Origin: Thermus thermamylovorans
GTDB taxonomy: Bacteria > Deinococcota > Deinococci > Deinococcales > Thermaceae
DNA: 64,000 nt
Assembly (NCBI RefSeq): GCF_004307015.1
Contig: NZ_SIJL01000010.1
Span: 1 to 64,000, forward strand
Direction: 5' to 3'
Part shown: positions 42,370 to 52,063 of the stretch, in pieces
How the letters are laid out: every line of letters starts with the position of its first letter
How positions within the stretch are numbered: position 1 is the first letter of the stretch
The notes under the pieces: model-generated
What the model was told of the DNA's origin: nothing
Databases searched by the model: none
What the model saw: the letters and a program-made list of their open reading frames with translations, nothing else
Position numbers and translations under genes: made by a program

Positions 42370-44284
42370 GTGCGGGCGAGGGCCCTGGCGGTCTGGGGCA
42401 CGGGAAGTGGGGTGGGGAAAAGCTTCCTCACCGCGGGACTTCTCCGCCACTTCCGCCGCCTGGGCCTCCGGGCGGCCCCCTTCAAGGCCCAGAACATGTC
42501 CAACCACGCCCGGGTGGTGGCCGGGGGGGAGATGGCCAGCGCCCAGTGGCTCCAGGCCCTGGCGGCGGGCGTCCCCCCCGACCCGCGGATGAACCCGGTG
42601 CTCGTCAAGCCCTTCGGGGAGCGGGGGAGCCAGGTGGTGGTCCTGGGCCAGGTGGACCCCAGGCTCTCCCGCCTCCCCTGGCGGGAGCGGCGGCCCCACC
42701 TCCTGGCCCCGGTGCGGGAGGCCCTGGAGGGGCTTTTGCGGGAGTACGACCTCCTGGTCCTCGAGGGGGCGGGCAGCCCAGTGGAGCGCAACCTCTGGCC
42801 CGACCTCCCCAACCTCCAGGCGGCAGCCTGGGCGGACGCCCGGGCCCTCCTGGTGGCGGACGTGGACCAAGGGGGCTCCCTGGGGGCCCTCTTCGGCACC
42901 TGGGCCCTTTTGGGGGAGCACCGGGAGCGGCTTGTGGGCTTCGTCCTCAACAAGTTCCGGGGGGACCTCTCCCTCCTGGAGCCCGCCTACGGCCTCCTCC
43001 GGGGCTGGACGGGGGTGCCGGTCCTGGGCACCCTGCCCCTCCTCCCCCTGGACCTCCCCGAGGAGGACGGCTTCCGCTACCGGCCCCGGACAGGGGAGGG
43101 CCCCAAGGTGGCCGTCCTCCGCTACCCCCACGCGGCCAACCTGGACGAGTTCTGGCCCCTTTCCGAGCTCGCCCGCCCCCTGTACGCCCGAACGCCGGAG
43201 GAGGCCGAGGGGGCCGACCTCCTGATCCTCCCCGGAAGCCGCCTCCCGGCCCGGGACCTCCCCTGGCTCCGCGGCTTCCTCCCCCTGATCCGGGAACACA
43301 CGCAAAGAGGCAAGCCCCTCCTGGCGGTCTGCGGCGGGGCGGAGATGCTCTCCGAGCTCCTGGTGGACGAGGAAGGGGTGGAGGAAAGGGGGGTCTTCCC
43401 CGGCCTGGGCCTCCTCCCCTTCCGGGTGCGCATGGCGCGGGAGAAGACGGTGCGGCGGAGGCGGGTGCGCCTGGAGGGGCTGGAGGGCTTCTGGGGGAGG
43501 CTGAACGGCCTGGAGGCGGAGGGGTACGAGATCCACCACGGGCAGGGCCTGCCCCTCCTCCACCAGGAGGGACCCCTCCTCGCCACCTGGCTCCACGGCC
43601 TCCTGGAGGACCCCGCCGTGCAGCGGGCCCTCTTCGGCCGGGAGGCCCGGGGGCTGGAGGCGGCCCTGGAGGGGCTGGCGGACGCCGTGGAGGCGCACCT
43701 GGACCTGGGGCACCTCCACCGGGCCCTGGGCCTCGTCCGGGGGGGAGGGGTGGCCCTCGAGGGGGGTCCCTCGAGCCCCGACCCCCCGCCCCCGCCCGGG
43801 CTGGTCCTCCTCCTGGGCGGGGCGAAAAGCGGCAAGAGCCGCTTCGCCCAGCGCTTGGCCGGCCCCTTCGCCACCCTCATCGCCACCGCGGAGGCCCGGG
43901 ACGAGGAGATGGCCGAGCGCATCGCCCGCCACCGGGCGGAGCGCCCCCCCACCTGGGAGACCCTGGAGGAGCCCCGGGACCTGGCCGGGGCCCTCCGCCG
44001 GGCCCGCCACCCCACGGTGGTGGTGGACTGCCTCACCCTCTGGGTGGCCAACCTCCTGGAAGGGGGGCTGGACCCCCTGGCGGAGGCCGGGCGCTTCCTG
44101 GAGGCGGTGCGGAAGAGCGGCAAGCGGGTGATTGCCGTGAGCAACGAGGTGGGGATGGGCATCGTCCCCGCCCACCCCCTGGCCCGGCGTTACCGGGACC
44201 TCCTGGGCCAGGTGAACGCCCTCCTGGCGGAAGGGGCGGAGGAGGCCTACCTCCTGGTGGCGGGAAGGCCCCTGCCCCTCCCCC

Positions 44285-44301
<17 letters not shown>
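42370..44301 (+). CDS. cobQ: Cobyric acid synthase CobQ fused to CobU/CobP kinase
   Basis: A 643-residue two-enzyme fusion for vitamin B12. The first part (about 1-455) is CobQ, which amidates the corrin ring: N-terminal ATPase motif GTGSGVGKS (10-18), [12 protein letters not shown], then the glutaminase domain with C321 and H409. After a Pro-rich linker the CobU/CobP domain (about 475-640) has P-loop GGAKSGKS (483-490), [12 protein letters not shown] and [23 protein letters not shown]; it makes GTP-activated adenosylcobinamide. The reading frame is continuous. The start is GTG. It ends inside the convergent thiD gene by 17 nt. Confidence 0.93.
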
Positions 44302-45061
<760 letters not shown>

Positions 45062-45074
45062 GCCTCACCTCGGG

Positions 45075-45080
45075 CATAAT
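45075..45080 (+). promoter_or_regulatory. -10 box for antitoxin gene
   Basis: CATAAT is 6 nt before the ATG at 45087 and just 13 nt from the divergent thiD start. Confidence 0.5.
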
Positions 45081-45086
45081 GAGGGT

Positions 45087-45308
45087 ATGCGCGCCAAGGT
45101 GATGGAGCTGGACGGGCGCATGGCCCTGGTCCTTGAGGAGCATGCCCCCGGGCTGAAGCCGGGCCAGGAGGTGGAGGTGCTGGGGTGGGAAGGAGCCTTG
45201 CTGGTGGCAGAGCCGGGGGCCGGCGTAACAACCTTAAGGGCCTTGATGGCCTACCTCCAGTCCCTACAGGAGCGGGAAGCGCTTTATCGGCGCCTGGCGG
45301 ATGCTTAA
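45087..45308 (+). CDS. AbrB-like antitoxin
   Basis: A 73-residue protein whose first 45 residues look like a SpoVT/AbrB swapped-hairpin DNA-binding domain: a strand (MRAKVMELDGRMALVL), a short helix, then LKPGQEVEVLGWEGALLVAE. The C-terminal helix would bind the toxin. It overlaps the Doc-like toxin gene by 8 nt, antitoxin first, as usual for TA pairs. The AbrB match is weak, but the genomic arrangement supports it. Codon use is less GC-biased than in neighbouring genes. Confidence 0.72.
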   Translation: MRAKVMELDGRMALVLEEHAPGLKPGQEVEVLGWEGALLVAEPGAGVTTLRALMAYLQSLQEREALYRRLADA

Positions 45309-45687
45309 GCTTCCCCTCTCCTTGGTCTTGGCCATCCACGAGGACCTTCTCCGCCGCTATGGGGGAAGCCCCGGGATACTGGATTTGGGCAGGCTCGAGG
45401 CTGCCTTGGAACGCCCGTGGACTGGCTTCGCCGGGCAGGAAAGCTTCCCAACCCCTTGGGAAAAGGCCGCAGCCTACCTTGTCGGCATAGCCAAAGGCCA
45501 CCCTTTCGCGGATGGCAACAAGCGGACGGCCTTCGCCGTGGCCGATATCCACCTGCGCCTTTACGGTTTTCGGCTTACCCTTAGCGACGAGGAGGCCTTC
45601 ACCCTGGTGCTGGAGGTTGCCCAGTGCCGTCAGGAGGTGGGGGGCGTGGCCGAAGCTTTTCGTCAGCATCTCGACCCCCCGCCCTAG
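45301..45687 (+). CDS. doc: Fic/Doc-family toxin
   Basis: A 128-residue death-on-curing type protein. The Fic/Doc active site is H-P-F-A-D-G-N-K-R-T-A-F (near residue 67), matching HxFx(D/E)xNKR. Doc toxins phosphorylate EF-Tu and stop translation; other Fic proteins AMPylate. The N-terminal helix LAIHEDLLRRYGGSPGILDL is typical of Doc. It overlaps the AbrB-like antitoxin by 8 nt and its end overlaps thiC by 4 nt on the opposite strand. More A/T at third positions than its neighbours suggests acquisition. Confidence 0.85.
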   Translation: MLKLPLSLVLAIHEDLLRRYGGSPGILDLGRLEAALERPWTGFAGQESFPTPWEKAAAYLVGIAKGHPFADGNKRTAFAVADIHLRLYGFRLTLSDEEAFTLVLEVAQCRQEVGGVAEAFRQHLDPPP

Positions 45688-47015
45688 CCCACGGGGTCGT
45701 GGGCGTAGGGTGCACCCTGAAGCTCCATCCGGGCCCTGCCCCGTAGGACCGCCTCCACCAGGTTCATGGGGCAGAAGGGGCCGCACATGCTGCAGGCCTT
45801 GGTCCTGGAGCCCCGCTCCTCCTTGAGGCGGCGGGCCTCCTCGGGAAAGAGGCAGAGGGCGAACTGCCCCTCCCAGTCCAGGCGGTAGCGGGCCTCGGAC
45901 ATGCGCCGGTTGCGCTCCAGAGCCCGCGGGTTCCCCCGGGCCACGTCCGCGGCGTGGGCGGCGATCCGGAAGGCGATCACCCCCTCCTTCACGTGCTCCG
46001 GCGTGGGGAGGCCCAGGTGCTCCGCCGGGGTCAGGTAGCAGAGCATATCCGCCCCCATCCACCCCGCCAAGGCCCCCCCGATGGCCCCGGCGATGTGGTC
46101 GAAGCCCGCGGCGGTGTCCACGGGGAGCATTCCCAGGATGTAGAAGGGAGCATGGCCCGTGAGCTTCTTCTGGATCTGCACGTTGGCCGCAACCTCGTTC
46201 AGGGGGATATGCCCCGGCCCCTCCACCATGGCCTGCACCCCCGCCCGCCTCGCCCGTTCCACCAGCTCCCCGAGGGTGAGGAGTTCGGCCATCTGGGCCC
46301 GGTCGATGCTGTCCGCCAGGGAGCCGGGCCTCAGGCCATCCCCCAGGGAGAGGGTCATGTCATAGGTGCGGGCGATGTCCAGGAGGTCGTCAAAGCGGGC
46401 GTAGAGGGGGTTTTCCTCACCCCGGTGGAGCATCCAGGCGGCCATGAGCCCTCCTCCCCGGCTCACGATCCCCGTGGTGCGAGGGGTTTGGCGGTAGACC
46501 TCCAGGTTCCTCAGGGTCACCCCCACGTGCACGGTGATGTAGTCCACCCCCTGCCGCCCGTGCTCCTCGATGACCCCGAAAAGCTCATCCGCGGACATGT
46601 CGTAGAAGCTCTTCCTCCTGGCGGCGCGGAACTCTGCCTCGTAGATGGGCACGGTGCCCAGGGGAACGGTGGCCACCTCCAGGATTCTTTCCCGGATGGC
46701 CTTCAAGTCCCCCCCCGTGGAGAGATCCATGATGGTGTCCGCCCCGTACTGGATGGCCACCCGGGCCTTCGCCACCTCCTCCTCGAGGTCCACGTAATCG
46801 TAGGAGGTGCCCAGGTTGGCGTTCACCTTGACGGAAAGCCCCTCCCCAATCCCCTTGAAGTCCCGAAGGGTGCGGTGGTTGGGGTTCCGGGGGATCACGA
46901 TCCGCCCCGCCGCCACCCCCTCCCGCACGAACCCGGGGGAAACCCCCTCCCTCTCGGCCACGTAGGCCATCTCCTCGGTGACGATGCCCTTCCTCGCCGC
47001 CTCCAGCTGGGTCAT
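45684..47015 (-). CDS. thiC: Phosphomethylpyrimidine synthase ThiC
   Basis: Radical SAM enzyme of 443 residues that rearranges AIR into HMP-P for the pyrimidine half of thiamin. The late CSMCGPFC motif (C-x2-C-x4-C) binds the 4Fe-4S cluster. Internal motifs include GADTIMDLSTGGDL, DYITVHVGV and EGPGHIPLNEV. It is much shorter than plant or E. coli ThiC because it lacks the N-terminal domain, as in other Thermus/archaeal-like forms. ATG at 47015 overlaps thiO by 4 nt; a longer open frame upstream is antisense to thiO. Confidence 0.96.
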   Translation of the reverse strand: MTQLEAARKGIVTEEMAYVAEREGVSPGFVREGVAAGRIVIPRNPNHRTLRDFKGIGEGLSVKVNANLGTSYDYVDLEEEVAKARVAIQYGADTIMDLSTGGDLKAIRERILEVATVPLGTVPIYEAEFRAARRKSFYDMSADELFGVIEEHGRQGVDYITVHVGVTLRNLEVYRQTPRTTGIVSRGGGLMAAWMLHRGEENPLYARFDDLLDIARTYDMTLSLGDGLRPGSLADSIDRAQMAELLTLGELVERARRAGVQAMVEGPGHIPLNEVAANVQIQKKLTGHAPFYILGMLPVDTAAGFDHIAGAIGGALAGWMGADMLCYLTPAEHLGLPTPEHVKEGVIAFRIAAHAADVARGNPRALERNRRMSEARYRLDWEGQFALCLFPEEARRLKEERGSRTKACSMCGPFCPMNLVEAVLRGRARMELQGAPYAHDPVG

Positions 47016-47953
47016 GCCCCTACCCCCATAAGCTCCAGAACCCTCGCCGCGGTCCAGGGGGCCAGGAGAACCCCGTTCCTCCCGTGGCCCACCGCGGCGT
47101 AGATGCCCTCCTCCACCTCCCCCACGAAGAGCTCCCCCACCGGCCGGTAGCCCCAGAGGGCCTCCCGGAACCGGGCCCCTTCCAAGGGGGGAAAGCGCTC
47201 GTGGGCGTAGTCCGCAAGCCACCTGAGGCCGAAGAGGTCCACCCCCGGGGCCCAGCCCTCCCGCCCCGTGGCCCCCACGTACACCCCGCCCTCCCGGGGC
47301 AGGAGGTAGCCGTCCCCGGCGAAGAGGGGCATGGGGGGCGGCGCCCCCTCCAGGAGCAAGGCCTCCCCCTTCAAGGGCCGCACCCCCAGGCCAAACCGGC
47401 CGCCCCAGGCGCCCACGGCCAGGAGGATGCGCCTGGCCTCCAGGGAAAACCTCCCCCCCTCGCCCCGCCCGTGGATCCGCCCCGGCTGCACCCGATCCAC
47501 CTCGGCGGGGACCAAGGGGGTTTCCATCGCCTCCAAGGCCTTCAGCAGGGCCTGCCGCAGGGCCCGGGGGTGCACGTACCCCCCGGGGAAGGTACGCGCC
47601 CCCCTCCCCCCCCGCACAGGGTAGGCCAAGGGCTCCCGGGCTTCCCAGGCCTCCTCTTCCCCTGGGGAAAGGGCCACCACCTGGGTCCCGGAGAAGTCCG
47701 CCTCCAGCGGCAAGCCCCAATCCCCAAGCTCCGCCAAGAGGTCGGGGTAGCGCTCCAGGCCGAAGAGGGCGGCCTCCAAGACCTCCCCGGAGAGCCCCTC
47801 GGGGTAGGGGGCCAGCATCCCCGCGCTGGCGGGGGTGGCCGCCCCCTCCTTGCCCGCGTCCAGGAGGAGGACCTCGAGGCCCCGCTTCCTGAGCTCGTAG
47901 GCGGCCAGGGCCCCGATGATCCCCGCCCCCACCACCGCCACTTCCGCCCTCAT
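47012..47953 (-). CDS. thiO: Glycine oxidase ThiO
   Basis: A 313-residue FAD protein that oxidises glycine to dehydroglycine for ThiG. The dinucleotide-binding start is [17 protein letters not shown] (G-x-G-x-x-G), followed by ASAGMLAPY and, near the end, a [15 protein letters not shown] stretch that closes over FAD. Gene order thiG-thiO-thiC and 4-nt overlaps at both ends support the assignment over other D-amino-acid oxidases. Confidence 0.93.
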   Translation of the reverse strand: MRAEVAVVGAGIIGALAAYELRKRGLEVLLLDAGKEGAATPASAGMLAPYPEGLSGEVLEAALFGLERYPDLLAELGDWGLPLEADFSGTQVVALSPGEEEAWEAREPLAYPVRGGRGARTFPGGYVHPRALRQALLKALEAMETPLVPAEVDRVQPGRIHGRGEGGRFSLEARRILLAVGAWGGRFGLGVRPLKGEALLLEGAPPPMPLFAGDGYLLPREGGVYVGATGREGWAPGVDLFGLRWLADYAHERFPPLEGARFREALWGYRPVGELFVGEVEEGIYAAVGHGRNGVLLAPWTAARVLELMGVGA

Positions 47954-48732
47954 GGCGTCTTCCCCAGGGGAACCCCCTCCACGGGGCTGCTGGGGCTCGC
48001 CCCCTCCCTAGGGGGCATGGGCCCCGCCAGGTAGGCCCTCCTCCCCGCCTCCACCCCCAGGCGGAAGGCCTCGGCCATGGCCACGGGGTCCTTGGCCTCG
48101 GCGATGGCGGTGTTGACCAGCACCGCATCCAGGCCCAGCTCCAGGACCTCGGCCGCGTGGGAGGGGAGGCCGAGCCCCGCGTCTACCACCACCGGGGGGA
48201 GGGTGGCCCTTTCCCGGGCGAAGAGCTCCAGAAGGGCCCGGGTCCGCACCCCCCAGCCGGAGCCGATGGGGGCCGCCAGGGGCATCACCGTGGCCGTGCC
48301 CAGCTGGGCCAGCCTTCGGGCCAGGACCAGGTCCGGGCCGATGTAGGGCAGGACCAAAAAGCCCTCCGCCAACAGGGCCTCCGCCGCCTTCAGGGTCTCC
48401 ACGGGGTCGGGGAGGAGGTAGGTGGGGTCGGGGATCACCTCCAGCTTCACCCAGCGCTCCCCGGTGAGGGCCCGGCCCAGGCGGGCGATCCTCAGGGCCT
48501 CCTCCGCGGTCTTGGCCCCGGCGGTGTTGGGGAGGAGCCTCACCCCCTCCAAGGCCTCCAGAAGCCCCACGTGCCCCGGGGCCTTGGCCTCCACCCGGCG
48601 GATGGCCACGGTGACCACCTCCGCCCCCGAAGCCCTTATGGCCTCCCGCATCACCCCGAAGTCCCGGAACTTGCCCGAACCCAGGATGAGGCGGCTTTTC
48701 AGCTCCACATCCCCTACCTTCCAGGTGTCCAT
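47950..48732 (-). CDS. thiG: Thiazole synthase ThiG
   Basis: A 260-residue TIM-barrel enzyme that builds the thiazole phosphate from DXP, the ThiS thiocarboxylate and dehydroglycine. [19 protein letters not shown] (with the Schiff-base lysine expected in RRVEAK), [14 protein letters not shown], and the late [35 protein letters not shown] are typical. It follows thiS directly and overlaps thiO by 4 nt. Confidence 0.96.
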   Translation of the reverse strand: MDTWKVGDVELKSRLILGSGKFRDFGVMREAIRASGAEVVTVAIRRVEAKAPGHVGLLEALEGVRLLPNTAGAKTAEEALRIARLGRALTGERWVKLEVIPDPTYLLPDPVETLKAAEALLAEGFLVLPYIGPDLVLARRLAQLGTATVMPLAAPIGSGWGVRTRALLELFARERATLPPVVVDAGLGLPSHAAEVLELGLDAVLVNTAIAEAKDPVAMAEAFRLGVEAGRRAYLAGPMPPREGASPSSPVEGVPLGKTP

Positions 48733-48927
48733 CTAGCCTCCTTGCATGAGGGCCACCACCTCCACCACGTCCCCTTCCTGGAGCACGCGGTGGGGCAGCT
48801 CCCGCCCGGGGTAGGCCTCCTCGTTGAGGAGGACCGCCACCCGGGCAAGGTCCACGCCCAGCTCCTCCAGGACCTCCTTGAGGGTCCTCCCCTCCAGGGG
48901 CTTGGCCTCGCCGTTAAGCCACACCAT
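48733..48927 (-). CDS. thiS: Sulfur-carrier protein ThiS
   Basis: A 64-residue ubiquitin-fold protein whose C-terminal Gly-Gly is converted to a thiocarboxylate and gives sulfur to ThiG. It ends ALMQGG. The small size, [11 protein letters not shown] helix and position before thiG fit. It overlaps thiE by 14 nt. Confidence 0.95.
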   Translation of the reverse strand: MVWLNGEAKPLEGRTLKEVLEELGVDLARVAVLLNEEAYPGRELPHRVLQEGDVVEVVALMQGG

Positions 48928-49534
48928 AAAGCCGCTCCTTAAAGGCCCGGGCCGCCCCCTCGGGGTCAGGGGCGTCCAGGATGGCCCGCACCACCACGAC
49001 GCGCCGGGCCCCGGCCTCCAAGACCCGGTCCAGGTTCTCCAGGGTGATCCCCCCGATGGCGTACCAGGGCTTCTCCCCGAGGCTTTCCGCGGCCCAGCGC
49101 ACGTACCCCAGGCCCGCCGCGGGGCGGCCGGGCTTGGTGGGGGTCTCCCACACCGGCCCTACGGAGAGGTAGTCCGCCCCCTCCGCCAACGCCCTCAGGG
49201 CCTGCTCCGGGGCGTGGGTGGAGCGGCCCACCAGCCCCCGGAAGAAGCGCCGGGCCTCCTCCGGGGCGAGGTCTCCCTGCCCCAGGTGCACCCCGTCCGC
49301 CCCCAAAAGGGCCGCCAGGTCGGGCCGGTCGTTGAGGAAAAAGGGCACCCCGTAGCGCCGGGCCAGGGAGAGCATCCTCTCCCCCAGCGCCAGGATGGGC
49401 CTGGCCTCCCAGTCCTTGGCCCGAAGCTGCACCACCTCCACCCCGCCCCCCAGGGCCCTTTCCGTGCGGTCCAGGACCTCCTCCCAGGACCAGCCGGGCC
49501 TGGGGGTCACCACCAGGTACAGCCTTCCCAGCAA
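48914..49534 (-). CDS. thiE: Thiamin phosphate synthase ThiE
   Basis: A 206-residue TIM-barrel enzyme that joins HMP-PP and thiazole phosphate. [58 protein letters not shown] and [12 protein letters not shown] are all typical. It begins with TTG; a GAGGTGAGA site lies just upstream. It is the first gene after a TPP riboswitch, so the whole thiE-S-G-O-C unit is probably turned down by thiamin diphosphate. Confidence 0.95.
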   Translation of the reverse strand: MLGRLYLVVTPRPGWSWEEVLDRTERALGGGVEVVQLRAKDWEARPILALGERMLSLARRYGVPFFLNDRPDLAALLGADGVHLGQGDLAPEEARRFFRGLVGRSTHAPEQALRALAEGADYLSVGPVWETPTKPGRPAAGLGYVRWAAESLGEKPWYAIGGITLENLDRVLEAGARRVVVVRAILDAPDPEGAARAFKERLYGVA

Positions 49535-49616
49535 GGTCTCACCTCCTCAGGCCGGCAAGGCCAAGCCCTGCGGCCCGAGGAAGGCTGGGTTTTGGGGGTT
49601 TGGGCGCTTCCGCATA

Positions 49617-49707
49617 GGCTTCCCTCCGCCGGCATTACCCGGATCAGGTTCCAAGGGTTGCTGGGACCCACCCAGCTCTCAGCCCCTCGCTTGGGGGCAC
49701 CCCTAGC
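49617..49707 (-). promoter_or_regulatory. TPP riboswitch (THI element)
   Basis: On the minus strand the region reads from GCTAGGGGTGCCCC, through GGGGCTGAGAG, and then ACCCTTGGAACCTGATC, CGGGTAATGCCGGCG and GAGGGAAG. These are the conserved THI-box pieces that bind the pyrimidine and the diphosphate of TPP. About 83 nt of leader, including the AGGAGGTGAGA ribosome site, separates it from thiE. Whether it acts by terminating transcription or by hiding the ribosome site is not clear; no strong U-run is seen, which favours translation control. Confidence 0.93.
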
Positions 49708-49717
49708 CTGCCCCTCC

Positions 49718-49723
49718 ACTCTA
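49718..49723 (-). promoter_or_regulatory. -10 box for the thi operon
   Basis: TAGAGT on the minus strand lies about 10 nt upstream of the first base of the THI element, so transcription would start at the beginning of the riboswitch. Confidence 0.5.
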
Positions 49724-49830
49724 GCACGGGGGGTGGGGGGAAAGGTGAGCCGGGACACGGGCCTAAGGGGCGGTCCTCGCCCCGGCTGGATGTGGTGCCC
49801 GAGGGCCGGGCCCGGTAACCTCAATAGGGT

Positions 49831-50796
49831 ATGGAATCCCTCTGGCACCTCTTCCTGGTCGCCCTGGGCATCCTCCTCCTCTACCTGGGGGGGGAGGCCC
49901 TGGTGCGGAGCGCCGTGGCCCTGGCCCGGGCCTGGGGCGTGGCCCCGGCGGTGGTGGGCCTCACCGTGGTGGCCTTCGGCACCAGCAGCCCCGAGCTGGC
50001 GGCCAGCCTGGCCGCGGCCCTGGCGGGAAGCCCGGGGATCGCCCTGGGGAACGTGGTGGGCTCCAACATCCTGAACCTCCTCCTCATCCTGGGCCTGGCC
50101 GCCCTGCTGGCCCCCCTGAGGGCCCAAGCCCGCTTCCTGCGGCAGGAGGTGCCCTTCATGCTCCTCGCCACCCTCCTCCTCTTCCCCGCCCTCTGGACGG
50201 GGGGCGGCATAGGCCGCCTCGAGGGCCTCCTCTTCGTGGGCCTTCTCCTGGGGTACATCGGGTTCCTTTACCGGGCCACGGAGGGGGCGGAAAGGGAGGT
50301 GGAGGAGGAGTTCGCCCGGGAGTTCGGGGGGAGGGGGAGGGCGGGCCTTGGGGACTACGGCCTCCTCCTCCTCGGCCTCCTCCTTCTGGCCCTGGGGGCC
50401 CGGGTGCTCACGGAGGGGGCGGTGGCCCTAGCCCGGGGGCTCGGGGTGCCGGAACTGGTCATCGGCCTCACCCTGGTGGCCCTGGGGACCAGCCTTCCCG
50501 AGGTGGCGGCCTCCTTGGTGGCCGCCCTCAAAAGGGAACCCGATATCGCCCTGGGCAACATCGTGGGTTCCAATATCTTCAACATCCTGGGCATCCTGGG
50601 CCTCACCGCCCTGGTCCAACCCCTGGCCTTCCCCCTGGCGGAGGTCGCCCGGGACCTGGGGGTTATGCTCCTGGCGAGCCTCCTCCTCTGGCCCTTCCTC
50701 TACACGGGAGGGCGGCTCGGCCGCAGGGAGGGGGTGGTCTTCCTCCTGCTCTACCTCCTCTACCTGGGCCTTTTGGCCCGGGACCTGGGAGGCTAG
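49831..50796 (+). CDS. Ca2+/cation antiporter (CaCA/YrbG type)
   Basis: A 321-residue inner-membrane antiporter with two homologous five-helix halves. The alpha repeats are visible as VVGLTVVAFGTSSPELAASL with GNVVGSNILN, and VIGLTLVALGTSLPEVAASL with GNIVGSNIFN. These hold the ion-binding Glu residues. Such proteins exchange Na+ or H+ for Ca2+ or K+. It is divergent from the thi operon with a 107-nt gap to its promoter; only a weak -10 is seen before ATG. Confidence 0.92.
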   Translation: MESLWHLFLVALGILLLYLGGEALVRSAVALARAWGVAPAVVGLTVVAFGTSSPELAASLAAALAGSPGIALGNVVGSNILNLLLILGLAALLAPLRAQARFLRQEVPFMLLATLLLFPALWTGGGIGRLEGLLFVGLLLGYIGFLYRATEGAEREVEEEFAREFGGRGRAGLGDYGLLLLGLLLLALGARVLTEGAVALARGLGVPELVIGLTLVALGTSLPEVAASLVAALKREPDIALGNIVGSNIFNILGILGLTALVQPLAFPLAEVARDLGVMLLASLLLWPFLYTGGRLGRREGVVFLLLYLLYLGLLARDLGG

Positions 50797-50892
50797 GTGC
50801 CCGCGCCCGGGTTGCCCCACCGGGAAGGAGCGTACCCGGGGCCCTCCCGGGGCCCCAGACGGCTTGGGCTTGGGGGGGTGCTCAGCCCGGCC

Positions 50893-51318
50893 TCAAGGGG
50901 GCGGCATCTTTGGGACCTCCGGCAGGGGCAGGGGCTCCAGGTCCTGGCCCAGGCGCAAGACCCCCACCACCAGACCTCGGTGGAGGACAAAACAGCGGTA
51001 CTCCCTCGGGAGGACCACCACCCGCCGGGCCAGGGAAAGCTCCCCCAGAAAGGCCAAGGGGCGCCGGGGAAGAGGCCTCCCTCGGGGGGGGCCTGGGTGG
51101 GGCCGCAACCCTCCTCCCTCCAGGGCCAGGAGGAGGTAAGGCCGCTCCCGGCCCAAGAGGACCAGGGTGACGCCGTTCTCCCGGTACAGGGCCTGGACCT
51201 CCAGGCCTCGCACCACCTCCCAGCAGCGGTGGAGGACGGGGCCCGGCCAGGGGGGGCCCCCCTCCCCTAGGACCGGGCCCAGGGCCAGGAGGAGGGCCAG
51301 CCACCTAGGCGCGGGCAT
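50893..51318 (-). CDS. Small exported protein, unknown
   Basis: A 141-residue protein not recognised. The first about 18 residues form a clear signal peptide (MPAPRWLALLLALGPVLG). The mature part has two cysteines (HRCWEVV and YRCFVLH), which could form a disulfide, and is rich in Arg, Leu and Pro. It is downstream of, and on the same strand as, the signalling operon, but hairpins lie between. It could be a weakly conserved secreted protein; the frame is open but evidence is limited to the signal and codon pattern. Confidence 0.5.
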   Translation of the reverse strand: MPAPRWLALLLALGPVLGEGGPPWPGPVLHRCWEVVRGLEVQALYRENGVTLVLLGRERPYLLLALEGGGLRPHPGPPRGRPLPRRPLAFLGELSLARRVVVLPREYRCFVLHRGLVVGVLRLGQDLEPLPLPEVPKMPPP

Positions 51319-51352
51319 CCTGGCCCCTGGCTAGGCCACCCCTCGAGGCAAC

Positions 51353-51373
51353 CCCGGCCGACAGCAGGCCGGG
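51353..51373 (-). terminator. Hairpin upstream of the small exported protein
   Basis: CCCGGCC and GGCCGGG pair around a 7-nt loop, between two minus-strand genes. Confidence 0.4.
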
Positions 51374-51443
51374 CCCCCTTCTGCCAAGCCTTTCCGCCTT
51401 TCACCGGGAAGGGCTGGAGGGGCACCTTTCTCCGGAACCCCCT

Positions 51444-51454
51444 CCCCGAAGGGG
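51444..51454 (-). terminator. UUCG-type hairpin ending the signalling operon
   Basis: On the minus strand CCCC-TTCG-type loop-GGGG forms a very stable C(UUCG)G tetraloop 17 nt after the stop of the last operon gene. It probably ends or stabilises the transcript. Confidence 0.5.
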
Positions 51455-51470
51455 TCAGGACAGGGTGGCA

Positions 51471-52040
51471 TCAGAAGCCCCGCTCCGCCGAGATCAGGGC
51501 CAGGGCCGCCCGGGAGAGGAGCAGGGCCCGTCCGGGCTCCCCCTCCAGGCGGCCTTTGGCCTCGGCGATGAGGTCTTGGATCAGGGGATCCTGGCCCCGG
51601 TAGTAGACCAGCTCCCTCTCCACCCGGTCCACCGCCCTCCTAGCCCCTTCCGCCAAGCGGGGAGCAAGCTCCGCCCGGGGCCTGCGCCCGGGGGCGAAAC
51701 GCCCCTGTCCCCGGCCGGGGCCCAAGCCCATGCGGGGGGCAGGGCGGGCCGGGGGCTGGGCCCGTGCCTCCGGCTCCCCCCGGGCTGCCCGGAAGAGGAG
51801 GAGGGCAGCCTGGGCCTCCCGCGCCGCCCGGAAGTAAGCCCGCTCCCCGTAGCTTGTCTCCGCCCGGGCCTTCAGGCCCTGGGCCCAGCCCAGAAGCCGT
51901 TCCTCTCCCGAAGCCCCTTGGGCCACCGTTTGGAGCCGGGCTAAGGCGGCGGCCGCGGCCGCCGCCTGCCGGTAGTCGGTCCCTTGGGCTAAGGAAAATC
52001 CCGCCGCCAAGAGGAAGAGCCCCCAAAGCACCTGCTTCAT
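51471..52040 (-). CDS. Exported helical protein at the end of the signalling operon
   Basis: A 189-residue protein not recognised. A signal peptide covers residues 1-19 (MKQVLWGLFLLAAGFSLAQ). The mature protein is mainly helical with an Ala-rich start, an Arg/Pro/Gly linker in the middle (about 92-124) and a helical C-terminus. It starts 23 nt after the histidine kinase, so it is probably the last gene of that operon. A periplasmic modulator of the kinase is a reasonable guess, nothing more. There are no cysteines. Confidence 0.68.
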   Translation of the reverse strand: MKQVLWGLFLLAAGFSLAQGTDYRQAAAAAAALARLQTVAQGASGEERLLGWAQGLKARAETSYGERAYFRAAREAQAALLLFRAARGEPEARAQPPARPAPRMGLGPGRGQGRFAPGRRPRAELAPRLAEGARRAVDRVERELVYYRGQDPLIQDLIAEAKGRLEGEPGRALLLSRAALALISAERGF

Positions 52041-52063
52041 GGCTTCACCTCCCGGGTCTCAAG

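Noticed and set aside
42343-44175. A 610-codon minus-strand frame
   Set aside because: Antisense to the CobQ-CobU gene, composition-biased, and with no recognisable motif.
45684-48128. An 814-codon version of thiC
   Set aside because: The extra N-terminal half is out of frame with, and overlaps, thiO and thiG; the ATG at 47015 with a 4-nt overlap is far more likely.
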